From positions 7,874,001 to 7,938,000 of the forward strand of contig NC_092679.1 of NCBI RefSeq assembly GCF_964355755.1: a DNA stretch of 64,000 nucleotides, read 5' to 3'. A model generated the notes under the pieces. That model was not told the origin of the DNA, searched no databases, and saw only the letters and a program-made list of their open reading frames with translations. This document shows, piece after piece, positions 11,501 to 23,300 of this stretch (position 1 is the first letter of the stretch; each line of letters opens with the position of its first letter). A program made the translations under genes and the position numbers. The DNA comes from Antedon mediterranea. Taxonomy: Eukaryota; Echinodermata; Crinoidea; Comatulida; Antedonidae.

Positions 11501-12279
11501 TGTTTCGTTGCTATAATGTTTATCAAACGCATTCGGTTCTGGAATACGACGGCGAGAAATTTAACTTTAAACTTAAATTTTATCAGTTTCTGAAAGAATT
11601 AAGCTTTGAAATGTGTAATATACCATTAATAATCAATTCCAAACAGGTGGCTGCTCTCTGGTGGTAGGATTTATTGCTCTAGTACGTATCTGGTGGTGTT
11701 TAGTAGGACCCTGAAGTTATTATTGTTCTCATTTTTGCTTTTAGTGTTGAATGCAACTGCTGTTCAATCTAAAGTGTACGGCTATATAGATGGTGTTAAG
11801 GTTCCCTTTCCTTTGAACAATCCAGATGCATGTAAAGACAGTGGCCTAAAATGTCCATTGGCCGCTGCTCAAACGTATACATTCAACTCATCACTTCCTG
11901 TAAAGTCCATCTACCCAAAAGTAAGTTTCGTTCTACATTTTTTTAAATTTTATTACGTCAATACCCAAGTAAGATACCTTCTATAGTCATATTTCATGCT
12001 TCATTTTATGGTGAACTACCTTATCCTTGATGATGAGGCAGCTTACAACTTGAAACTACCTACCTTTATAGTCATAGTTCATGCTAAACCACCTTTCAGT
12101 TTCTTCATTTGATGATGAACCACCTTTCATGATGAAGCATCTCACGACTCCAATTCTGTGGTAAAAATATATTGGTACAGTATTTATTTTTCTAGATTAA
12201 GTTGGTAGCTGAATGGCAACTTGTTGATGGTAATGGTGTACAAGAATTCTGTTTTCAAGTTCCACTTCAGATTGTTTGA
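8548..12279 (+). CDS. NPC2: NPC2, lysosomal sterol-binding protein (4 exons)
   Basis: Small secreted/lysosomal ML-domain protein that hands cholesterol to NPC1. Exons: 8548-8635, 10707-10811, 11745-11920, 12196-12279; 150 aa, close to the usual length. A signal peptide of about 20 residues (FTILLFISFTFST core) is followed by VAFKNCPG. Six cysteines sit in the family pattern: C in KNC, VVPCPADPC, ACKDSGLKC and EFCFQV, giving three disulfides. GYIDGVKVPFPL and LPVKSIYPK match the conserved lipid-pocket strands. A candidate poly(A) signal AATAAA is at 12807. Intron 1 (2.1 kb) and intron 2 contain transposable elements. The 11693 ATG upstream of exon 3 lies in the intron and is not the start. Confidence 0.93.
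8647..8800. repeat. GGCCTA/CTAGCC-rich low-complexity cluster
   Basis: Dense runs of overlapping TAGGCCTAG and GCTAGGCCTA words directly after the NPC2 exon 1 donor. Similar clusters lie at about 5826-5905, 9048-9080, 10513-10535, 32638-32710, 33143-33232 and 35985-36020. Confidence 0.75.
9537..9604. repeat. Perfect 32-bp-arm hairpin
   Basis: Arms 9537-9568 and 9573-9604 are exact reverse complements separated by only GAAA. On each side lies the direct repeat TAACTTTATCGTGA (about 9494 and 9603), as if the palindrome arose or inserted within a duplicated word. Confidence 0.9.
9638..9821. mobile_element. MITE family A, copy 1 (ends AGCTTGGTTCCCACTA)
   Basis: A 184-bp element with inverted ends AGCTTGGTTCCCACTA and TAGTGGGAACCACGCT, flanked by the 3-bp direct repeat TTA (9635-9637 and 9822-9824). 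The interior is a foldback of ACGCAACGCAAG-type words around CCAATGACAAGCG. A 3-bp TWA duplication suggests PIF/Harbinger mobilisation. Related copies are at 17669-17827 and about 18509-18699. Confidence 0.82.
11231..11455. mobile_element. Short TIR element in NPC2 intron 2
   Basis: An 18-bp perfect inverted repeat TATGAGGCGCTACCGATG at 11231-11248 and 11438-11455. If the outer TA is the target duplication, the TIR starts TGAGGCGC, as in Tc1/mariner-type MITEs. No coding potential in the 225 bp. Confidence 0.75.
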
Positions 12280-13259
12280 AGGAGATCGTGCACAGTACTT
12301 GAAGAGAAATTCAGCTGAAAAAAAATCAACAAATCAACCAACCTAAAAGCATGAACTTAAAGGCTATGTGTGTATAATACATAAAAGATCCTAGGATGCA
12401 TGTCATACTAATGTATAATGTTCTAATTTACAACATTCCAGATAAATTGTTTGTACTTTTTTGTTAGATAACTACTTTTTATTTACATTAGTAAGTATTT
12501 GTAAAGAACTAAACTAAAAGATTGATAAAAGAAATTTGTATATCTTAAAATGAATATTTGATAAATTCATTTAAATTTAGATCTAAATTATTTTTGAGAA
12601 AATGGTGGTGAACCGCTGTAACATATATGTACTGATCATGGAGAATCATCGTCGCTATTAATTCAAGTTCTTTATTTTATGTGAAGATATGTGTGGCCAT
12701 CCTTTGTAAAACTATTCTAGATAAATCCACATCCCCCCATACCAGGTAAATATATTTGTAAATTCTTCTTGTTTTATAGGTAATTTTCTAGATGTAAGTT
12801 TGCTCAAATAAACAATATAGAATTTAAATCGTCTCTGTGATTTATTAAATTTATTATTTTTACTATATTTTTCATAAATTAAATTTCATAAATGTCAATT
12901 TCATGATGATTTTCTAAAATGTACCAAAAGAACAATAAAAGGTCATTTGTAGACTGTATTTAACTGCCAGTGTGCATTGAATGCAGATTGGCAACAGCTA
13001 GAGCTCTAGTAGTAGAGGTGCTACTAAACATAGAGATATTATATAATAATACTGTATCTCTATGTACTAAAACAACACAGACGAATATAAATGGTTATTT
13101 ATTTCTTTTTATGAAGTTCCTTAATGGATAATGAATTAATACTGCCACAATTAAAATGAAAAAGTGGATAAATGTTAATTATATGGATAGAGAAAAGTAT
13201 TGTGAAACTCTGGTTTAGTTGCTTTTTTGAAAAAATTAAAAAGAAAAAAAGAAAGTCAT
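12280..13259. other. NPC2 3' UTR and intergenic spacer
   Basis: The NPC2 3' UTR probably ends after AATAAA at 12807. The remainder is AT-rich and has no gene. An 11-bp inverted pair ACATAGAGATA/TATCTCTATGT sits at about 13027-13064. Confidence 0.5.
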
Positions 13260-13331
13260 TTCCCGTGCCGGGAATCGAACCCGGGCCGCGTGGGTGAAAA
13301 CCACGAATCCTAACCACTAGACCACACGGGA
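13260..13331 (-). tRNA. tRNA-Glu (UUC)
   Basis: 72-nt tRNA gene on the minus strand. The acceptor 5' TCCCGTG pairs with CACGGGA, followed by discriminator A. The A box is TGGTCTAGTGG, the anticodon loop is TTTTCAC with anticodon TTC between GATTCGTGG and CCACG, and the T arm is CCGGGTTCGAATCCCGG (B box). A T-rich run just downstream on the minus strand (about 13240-13252) would terminate Pol III. It lies 119 bp upstream of, and divergent from, the TSNAX start codon. Confidence 0.97.
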
Positions 13332-13450
13332 CTTGCTTGTATGAGACAACCTTTATAAAAATATGTACGTTTGAATGCTACGTACTCGTCACGCTCTATT
13401 GATTACCATTATTTCGTGACGTACGTCGTCAGGTGTTTGTACGTATAAAT

Positions 13451-15972
13451 ATGGCAGCCAGCATGGTAGTAGATCGTCGGGAGGGCAAGAAAGCAAAACA
13501 CACAAAGGAAAGTGGTAAATAATGATGGAATAAGGCGTTAATGTACTTTCGCACCTGACACAAATCCTTACTTAATTGAGGCCTTACTTAATTTGTCTAG
13601 GCGCCTAAAATAAAGGCCTTAATTTAGTGAATTAGTGTAGGCTGGATCCTATTCCTAGACCGAGATCTGATTAGCACCGTGTTAATTCCGTGTTACTGTT
13701 AATAATACTAGGCCTAGTACTAGTAAGGCGAAGGTTGGACTGGAAGCCTGCCCTCTAGCACCAGGGCCTAAGGCCTACTTTTACTACAAATGACAAGGAG
13801 ATTTTTGTCTTTATTTCTTGTTTAAAAAGTTGGTCATAAGAGGAAGAGTGATGATGACTTTTATACTAAATCTGCTACCACCAGTGATGAGGATGATAAT
13901 TCAGTTATTGTTGCTGCATTCAGGTACACTAAAATTTCATGATGATGATTTTGTTTATTTATAATAATTAATATCATCTATTCATTTATCATCTATTTTT
14001 GTTTATCATCTATTTGTTTATCATTTATTTGTTTATCATCTATTTTTGTTTATCATCTATTTATTTATCATCTATTTTTATCATCTATTTGTTTATCATC
14101 TATTTTTTTATCATCTATTTGTTTATCATCTATTTTTTTATCATCTATTTGTTTATCATCTAATTTTGTTTATCATCTATTTGTGATTGTGTATCATCTA
14201 TTTTTTTATCATCTATTTTTGTTTATCATCTAGTTTATCATCTATTTTTGTTTATCATCTAAATTTGTTTATCATCTTACACTACAGCAACAATTAATCT
14301 TTTGTACAAATGAAAGATTCCTTTTATGGCTACGTTAAAATGTTCAATTATATACCTTTAGTTTGTCAAACAAGAAATATGAAATAATAATTAATAAATA
14401 AACCAAAAAGGATTTATGCACTAATAAGATTTTCTCATGTGCTTGAGCTGAATATATAAATGTAAACATTTTGTAGAAGTTACCAGCAAGAGCTTGATAG
14501 AAAGCACGACAAACATGAGCGCTTGGTGAAGCTAAGCCGTGATGTTACTATTCAAAGCAAACGACTCATATTTTTGCTTCATAGGATAAGTAGGTATGAT
14601 ATATACCTCATTTTTTAAATATTCTGTTTAAATTTTAAATTCTTTTTCAAACTTGCTTTAAATATTTAGGCATGGGATAAATAATAAGTAGAATTTTGGG
14701 TGTATTTATATTTTTGCACACATGTTGTGTCATATCTATTGAGAAAAAAAAAACACCCACTGGTGGCGCTACATAAAAATAAATAACTAGGGACTTGTGG
14801 CTGCACACGTCTAGATCCTAGATTTTTTCTTTTAATGGCTTGCATATTATGTTCAAATAAAATGATGTGTTTTGTTTTCTAGTGACAATACCAGAGAAAC
14901 CATTTTAGTAGAAGCTGATACAAAGATGAATGAAATAAGTGTCAATTTAAAAAACATCGCTATTGAACTTGAAGGGGAAGATCCTTACCAGTTTTTACGT
15001 GCTTACACAAATGGTTTGCAAGAGTACATTGAAGCTATTTCGTTTTATGAGTATTTACTTAATAAACATATTCTCACATTGGAAGCAGCTCAACTGAAAC
15101 TTAAATTCAAAGTCAACAATCTAACTGAAGTAAGTATCCAACAAAACTGTTTATTGCAAATTGCCAAGGATAGCCATAAGCAGGAGGAAGAGTGAAATTG
15201 CATTCCATAAGTGAGTTCATTCACTCTCCTTAAAGGTGGCAACCCTGTTCATAAGAAAAACATATACACACGATGCTCTACATCAATGATTGGAGAGGAT
15301 TTGTGTTTTGTCCTGATAAAAAATCCTGGCATATAACAGGATTAGAATCCAGCACCCTGGGATTGGTAGTCGAGCATTTCAACCACCAAGCTACATTTTC
15401 AATCCAATAGTAAATTATTATTGTCATCTGGTTTTATATTAAATATCTGTATACAATTCTTTACATGTGTGCGACGTTTCGACTTGTCAGAAGATTTGTT
15501 GACAACAAGTCTAAACATCATACGTATCTTATTACTATAGTGGTTTACCGTAACGAAATGTATACAGATGTTTTAATTGCATAACTTTCTTTAGGCTGAG
15601 TTGGATAAGGAGAGCAGTGGATTGTTACCAGAAACAAATAAATCAGAAGAAATTCAGTTACATCTTCCTCCATTAGAGTATGTGCTTGGCCTTGCAGATC
15701 TAACAGGAGAACTTATGAGATGTTGTATAAATAGTATCGGTCATGAAGATATGGATAAACCATTTGAACTTTTGACCTTCATGCGCAATCTCTATGAGGG
15801 TTTTTCGTTATGTTCACGTTCTGCTTCACGGGACTTAAGACAAAAGATGGACACAATGAGACAGAGTTTAGTAAAGGTAGAGAATACATGTTATACATTA
15901 CAAGTACGAGGTTCTGAGATACCTAAGCATATGCTGCTAGATGCTATTAAAGTTGAACCTCAGACTGCGTAA
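13451..15972 (+). CDS. TSNAX: TSNAX, translin-associated factor X (5 exons)
   Basis: Partner of translin in the C3PO complex, the Mg-dependent endoRNase that clears siRNA passenger strands and trims tRNA leaders. Exons: 13451-13514, 13830-13923, 14477-14593, 14883-15129, 15595-15972; 299 aa against about 290 in vertebrates. The basic N-terminus ([12 protein letters not shown], then HKRK) resembles the family's nuclear-localisation region. Conserved helices include [31 protein letters not shown] (with an acidic catalytic position, LQEYIEA), [17 protein letters not shown] and [11 protein letters not shown]. The ATG at 13451 is the first one in frame and lies just after a TATAAAT-like word. The 3' side carries a decayed partial duplicate of the last exon. 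Confidence 0.93.
13970..14285. repeat. TTTATCATCTATTT tandem repeat in TSNAX intron 2
   Basis: About twenty imperfect copies of a 14-17-bp unit (TTTATCATCTATTTTTG and shorter forms) run from about 13970 to 14285. It is a simple minisatellite; copy lengths vary by insertion or loss of TTTG. Confidence 0.9.
15323..15394 (-). mobile_element. tRNA-derived SINE-like fragment in TSNAX intron 4
   Basis: On the minus strand a tRNA-like stretch begins TAGCTTGGTGGTTGAAATGC (A-box-like) and reaches CTGGATTCTAATCC (B-box-like). It cannot fold as a functional tRNA because the acceptor ends do not pair well. It is read as a SINE head or tRNA pseudogene. Confidence 0.55.
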
Positions 15973-16140
15973 TCTCTGAGGGTTTTTCGTTATGTTCACA
16001 ATCTGCTTCACAGGACTTAAGACAGAAAATGGACACAATGAGGCAGAGTATAGTAAAGGTAGAGAATACCTGCTGTTATGCAGTACAATATGATATACCC
16101 AAGCATAGTTGTTAGATGCTATTGAAGTTGAACTATCTTA
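15971..16140 (+). pseudogene. Decayed partial tandem duplicate of the TSNAX last exon
   Basis: Starting at the stop codon, AATCTCTGAGGGTTTTTCGT... repeats the exon sequence that begins at about 15788 (AATCTCTATGAGGGTTTTTC...). It continues through CTTAAGACAGAAAATGGACACAATGAGG and AAGGTAGAGAATACCTG to TAGATGCTATTGAAGTTGAAC. The offset is about 183 bp. Small indels and substitutions break the frame, so it is now 3' UTR. The A and A of the present TAA stop (15970-15972) may come from the first bases of the duplicate, so the duplication could have set the current C-terminus. Confidence 0.88.
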
Positions 16141-17398
16141 TTGGATGGATTGGCTTGTTAAATCAAAGTGAAAGTACTGTAGTATTTTGTGAAGAAAGAA
16201 ATAATGCTTTTATACAATTTAACATGTGAAGATTTGTTTACACTTGTTCCACTTGGATGGCTTAAGCATGGACTTATAAAATACTTAATAGAATAGGTCC
16301 ATATCTGAAGCTTTGATGTGGGTGGCACTAAGTGTGAAAGCTAAATTAGCAATACCTCCTACTGTAAGAGTGTCAACAGTGTTTGTTTCAACATGGATCT
16401 AAAGGTCCGTGGTTTGAAAAAAAACCCCTTAAAGTCTTGAGGTAAACTCTGATTTCAGCTTGTATATGATTGTTCATGTTAACATATTTTCAATACACAA
16501 ATTAAAGTGACAAACCTGTAATCATTTTTCTAAAATCTATTGTTTTATTGCCGACAGGTAACCTGTAACAGAAATCTAGTTATAGAAACTAACATTTGCG
16601 GATTGAGAAATACTATGCTTTGTTACATAATGAAAGTATTATAAAAATAATTTCATTATTTCAAAACACAAGATCATGTATTATGTAATTCTCACAGAAG
16701 CAGTCACAAAATTACACCTAAAATAGTAATGGCATTCTGTAATTACTGTCGATGTTAAAACAGTAAATAGTACAACGGTCAATTAGTGATGATATTTATT
16801 CACTATTAGGTTTATTTTCTAAATTATTAAGCAACCCGAAGGCACCACCTAACTGTAACATGGGGACATTCAAGGAGGTTTGTTATAAATAGTTGTGTTT
16901 AAACATAATCAATAGAAAGTATTGACTATGTTTAAATACAAATATTTAAATATCATTTAAGAACATTCGTGAATGGTAAGATTGTGATTATTATTGCACA
17001 CTCACGACACTTCAATCAAATATAAATTGCTTTCAAACAAGATTATACACTTTTTTTTTACGCATCGGGTAGATGTACGTACATAATTTTATACGCGTAG
17101 GGTAGATTCGCTAATTTGGCGTACGTGGTACTGTGATTTTGTATAAATTAACCAGGTATCAAACAGTGACAGTTATGTAACACACCCAGTATTCTATGTC
17201 GTATCATGGTATGTATTATTCACAAATTTAATATTTAAACATAATACCTGTATACATTTTTTGTTGGTGCAAGAGAAATCATTGATACCGTACATTATAT
17301 AGACAAAGTTTAACCATTATTTCAATATCAGATTCATAATATTAATAACAACACAAAATCTAATCAGATTTGTATAATCTTCTGTTTTTCGTCTCCAT
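16141..17398. other. Convergent 3' ends of TSNAX and arginine kinase
   Basis: 1.26 kb between two convergent genes, with AT-rich 3' UTR-like sequence from both sides. ATTAAA at about 16501 is a candidate TSNAX poly(A) signal. No supported gene. Confidence 0.5.
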
Positions 17399-20300
17399 TT
17401 AAGAGGAAGAGGGGATAAGAGAATCGATTGATTCTCCCTTTTCCAATGCCTTTTCCATGTTGATAATGGTTTGTACACCATCAATAACGCACTGGACTTG
17501 TTGTACCTCTGAGCTTCCAAGACGGTCCAAGTTCGATATGTCGTAAACGCCTCCAACAGATTCTGTGAACTCTCCGCCTAAGCAAAGAAAAACAAAAATA
17601 GTGAAATGTACCGGGTGACATACAATTTCTTGATTTTTACTTTCTTTCTTTCTTGCTGTCATTTCCTAAGCTTGGTTCTTGTGGACGCAACAAGAGGATG
17701 GACGTGGAAAACAAAGTACTTTTGACCAATCGCCGCAAGCTGGATCATCCCAACTATCGTTTGTGATTGGTCAACTCACTTGCGTTGGGCTTACGTCCTT
17801 GTGCTGCGTCCTAGTTGGAACCAAGCTTGACACCTTACCGCAAACGATGTATTATCTATAATTAGAAAAAAACTTAAAACTCACTTGTTCCACGTTTCTG
17901 CAACCTCATAGCTGTACAGATGGATTCAAAGCGACTGTCCTTAGCTAGGTATGGTACTTTAACATGTACACTGCAGCGTACTCCAGTACCAAGGTTAGAT
18001 GGGCACGTCAAAATAAAACCTAAATGCTCGTTCCACATAAAACCTGTTCCCTTAGATTTGATGTGCTTCTCTACCTGGTAATAGAAATAATAAGCGTATG
18101 TTATAAGTGGTACAATATTTATATTGTATGATCGTTATTTGCATGCATTACGACGAGAGAAATTAGTCGTATTTTGTATGTGCGCGTCCTCCTGATTGAA
18201 CGTCTAACGTTAATTCTCAGCCTAATGCAGTATTTGAATATAAGGTGATATTCTGTTTAGGCTACCGTACGCCTAAACGTCGACATCCTTATAACATGGT
18301 GTTATCTTACCTCGGTTAATCCAGTACAGAAACGAGTGAAAACTCTCTTCATGTTGCCTCCCATCTCCATGGAGATGATTCGCGTGTGATCTTCTTCATT
18401 AATCCAAACAAGAAAGTTCTTTACGTCATTATGCCTGAAAGGAGATACGCTACTAATTAAGCTAGAAATACATCGTCGCTCTTTTTAAGAGCTCTTTGTG
18501 CATCTTAAAACGTACTTGTTCCCACTATTGCAACGCAAATGCAAGGACGCAACGCAATGCAAGGACGTACGTAGACGCAACGCAAGCAAGTTGACCAATG
18601 GCAAACGACAGTTCAGACAAAATAACTTATAACTTACAGTGATTGTTCAAATCGTTGCGCTTACGTCATTGCGTTTCGTCTTATAGTGGGAACCAAACTC
18701 AAATCGTTAACGATACCAAAGATAGTGTAGTACTACTACACTATCTTTGACGATACTTAATAACTTACACGCATCTATTAAGTTGTTAAGTTTGTACATG
18801 TAAAATTTATTTTAAAACGTATTCCTAAAACACTAACAAAAAAAAGGCTTACCAGATACCACGTCCATCGGGGAAATCACGGGCCATGCCACCGCTAGTA
18901 AAATGACGAGACACTGGTCTGTCAAATAAGAAATGGTCATCGATTAGTTGCTGCTGGTCTTTTTCATTGAGGGTCAGCAGTGAATAGTATTTGCCTTTGA
19001 ACTCGCCTCCCAAAGAATTCAAAGCTGAAAATAGAAAAATAAAATATTGCAATCCATTTCCTATGTTATATAGTATTAGTATCGGTACGAATATCATCAT
19101 GAAAATATATAAATTAATAATACCATGGAGAAAATATATAGAATTTCCTTCATGATAATACAAATTCAATATAGAGTGTGGTATTATTACGGTACCTTCA
19201 ACAACAGTCTTCTCAATTCGTCGTCTCTCAGATCGACAGACGAACGGTGAGAGACAGTATCCCTTGACGTTACGTCCAGTACGAATACGTGAACTAATAA
19301 CGTACTTAGGGTCCAACTCATCAGGGCCAGTGAGTTTGCTTGGGTCCAAATCGGTCTTGTGATTGTCTGAAGATGAGAAACATTATGTTTTACTTTATCA
19401 TAATAAGTACAGGTCAACAGAATTCTATTCAATGATGTATAAAAAATGAATATCATTTTTTTTATACCAAAATATTTATAACCAGGAAACAAACTGTTTT
19501 TCTGAATTTCATTTCTTTATTAGCCATAAAATAAATCTCTGTCTACACTATTACACTTTATGTGAATAAAGATATGATGTGCCCAAATTTTGGATGCTCA
19601 TAAATGTTCGATTTTAAAATCGTAACATAATTTAATATTATCATGAATTATATGAATGTTCATTTTTTAATTATTTTATGATAGCAGCCGGTTTAGGAAC
19701 ATGAACATCTCATTAAGGATGTACGGACGATTTGTAGCTATATTTGTAAACGACCTTTAGTCTTCCTCAGAATTATCATTACTATTCAATCACGTGATAT
19801 AAGAAATCTAACATAATATATGAGAGTGCGAGCAGACATTTACATCTACTTATTTTTAAACGATCGTATACCGTTCGATTAATCTTTTATGCAGAAACCC
19901 AAGTATCAGAAGTCAATAATTATTATAATTATATTCTTTTTTTTATCATCATCATAATAATCAAATTGCCATCATTTCCATTAACACTTTCATTCTGAAT
20001 AAATATCACCATTAAAATGTTGTTTTTTTATCTGATCCCATCACATATAATCACGGAGAACGTCATCATAATCAACCGTCGTCATCATCAATATCCCCTA
20101 GATCATCATCATCACTATTATAATGACCCCTGTCATGTTTATGCCAGAGGTGATGACGTAAACGTTGTGCTACATAATTAAATCCATTCTCAGATAGCTC
20201 ATTATAATATGAAATTTGAGATCCCGAGTTCGGGTGTTTTGATTGCTCTGTGATGCGGAATTACACGAGTGACGTTCCATACTACATTTTGTATCTTTTT

Positions 20301-23300
20301 TAACATTTTTACACATAGAATGAATGGAAAAAGTGAATACATAGCGCTGGCTATACATTCGATGCGTCTTCATTATATGTCACAGTAACACACGGACGAC
20401 GTATCATCAGCAGATCTCACTGAATCATGATTATTGTTGTCATGAACTAATTTCATTGATATCCTTGGTAATTATATGAAACATAATTTTAAATTTTAGT
20501 GATTATATTATTTTTATTAGGAAACATGTTCATCCACACCCAGCCACAATATTGTGCCGTAACGGTAGGCGTACTGTTAATTGAATACAGTATATAGTCA
20601 CGTGACATTAAACGCATACCCGGCGTTCCGGTCGTCTGCTTTGGCATCTGAACAATTTAAAATATAAATGTTATACCAGGGAGTTGTTAATACTTAATAA
20701 AATATACATGACGATGCACCCAAAACAAACTGGCGTGCAGTTAGATGTCGCTGGCGACGCCCCTTGCTTAGATATCATGTTTGCAGGCTGATAAAGAAAA
20801 CATGTTATTCAAACAAGATTTTACGGCTTACGTGCAAAACCTCACATTTGTTAAACTGCGTCGTGAATAAAAACAAATTTATATATCATTTATTGCTTGA
20901 AATAATCGTAATAAAGAAATGAAACCAAAAGCAATAAGAATATGTGTTCCTTATATATTATTAATAATTATCCTGGTTTGGACATTATGCAAAGTCATTT
21001 GGCCAATCACGACGCGATAGATTATATATCGCTTGTAGTATATATTGGTGCGCGCAAAAGTGAATGTTACGTTATCATACACAAAACTCAATGTCAACTG
21101 GTAAAAATTAGAAATTCATTATATTTTAATTTACTGTTATTACGGATAAAAACTAATAGTCGTTATTATCGTCCTATCAATTTTATGCGAATGGTTACTA
21201 AGCAGTTCCACTCTCTCAGAGACTGTCTCTGCACGCGTTAGTAATATTTTTGATCATCCATTCATGCGACCAAATCACAAATTAGAAGTCGTGCTTTTTA
21301 TTTTCAGTGATTTAATTTGCGAATTGAGACTAAGGATGATGGAAGAGGTTGATTTATTATTTAATTTAGATGTTCGCTTCATACTATGGCAAATTCAACA
21401 TATTCACAAAGGTGCGGCCCGGGTCCCCCAAACAATAGGTGGCCCAAAAAGTCGTGTACAATTGCAAGAGAATTACATTTAGTTGACGTTGTTTATTATC
21501 GTCTGAATAAAAGAAGTTTAAAAAAATATAATATTGAAAGTTTATGTCGTTGTTACGTACGTATGACTTTCTCCAGCGGTAATTTGAAATTCATTGAATA
21601 TTTTAGCATGGTTCTTAGTATGAACTTAATACCAAGACTACGTGATATAACTAACAAAAGCATAAACTTATTATACTCCACATGTATCTTGAACCAGGTG
21701 TCATCATACTAATGAACAAAATTAATACAACAAACATTAACACAAATTAAAGTAAATTCATACTCAGCAGACACGGAGCTGTTATCAAAAACAAACAACG
21801 ATGTTGTACTTGACGAAGTCGATTTCAGACATTAATCAAACATTAAAAACATAATGGATTGAAGGAAGACTCATTAGGATTAATGAACATCATGACGTCA
21901 CAACAGCAAAACTGATATTTATGAGGAAGTCTGTGATGGAAAAATCCGGCCGAACGTTAACCACGCCCGAGATTCGAACTCGGAACGTTATGCTTGATGC
22001 AGATGTCCAACCAATGTATCACTTAGGAATTCGTGGTTTATGGTACAAATTCGACTGACTTAATAAATATAAATAAGTTATTACTAAAAATAGACCACAT
22101 TAAGTAACTATCAATCAATCACACCCATTATAAACCCTTGAATTCAATAACCATTGGCTAATCTAAGTCATCATTATCATCAACACATTTATTTATCAAT
22201 GTTAACATGCTAGAAGATACTAGCCAATCAACGGATTCCTTTAGCTAATAACTTAGCATTCCAAATTAGGCAGCATCAATACGCGGCCTCTGTCGTCGTC
22301 GTCGTCGTCGTCAGAACACAAGTGCAAGACCTAAAGATAATATTAACTTTACTACATGATACGGTACTTGAGATTCCAACGATCAAGTAGACTTATTTGG
22401 CATCGCTCAAACAATACAATTATTATACTGTATAAGAAATAGAATTTGAACAAAAAGTAAATTATTTCAGTGTAAGTTTTGTGTATTTATTGGAATACAA
22501 CCCCCTGATTTAAGAACGGCATAATCATGAATATTGCAGTTCGCTTTCTTCGACTAATTTCGACATCTACTTTCTGTAATTTTGCCATTGAATTCATTTG
22601 AATTTGAACATGAAGCGTCACTGTCGACAAATAAGGCGGCTTCTCAATCATAAAACAGTTTCAATAAAATGTTTCGGCTATTGTTTATTTTTAGTCTATA
22701 AACATGATTCCACTGTTAAATCGCCGTGCTGTGATCAAAATAGACACGACTCGTGTTTTAATGTATAATTTCAAAAGAAAATTATAATTATGAAAACATA
22801 ACTCATCTTATGATAATTGTTTTCCAGAATGGAGTCGATAATTCTGGTAAGATCAATACCGTTCTAAGTCAATCTTCGACAAAGAAAACAATTATCATTA
22901 TATACTATGTATGAATGACTTTATAAATAAATAAATTGAATCTGAATCTGAATCTTTCAAAATTGTCTAATGATTAGATTAAAAATAAACTCGACTTGAA
23001 TCAATATTTATAATGAGCGTACCTGTTTTCTTGAATCCATTGTGGTATTCATCAATTACAGGATCAAAAAGGTCAGAAAAGACAGTATAGGTCTCTTCAT
23101 CTCCAGCCAAAAGACCGAGATGGAAATCTAGATTCAAATAAAATGTTTAATTCATTAAATTATTGATAATGCCAAATTAATCTTGTATACTGTTTGCCGC
23201 GCAATAATGGTAACATGGTTTGTGAGTTGGAGAGTGTTGTATAAGGGAGTAGGAAGAGGTGGGGGGGGGGGGGTATTGATGAACGCCAGTAATGGTTAAT

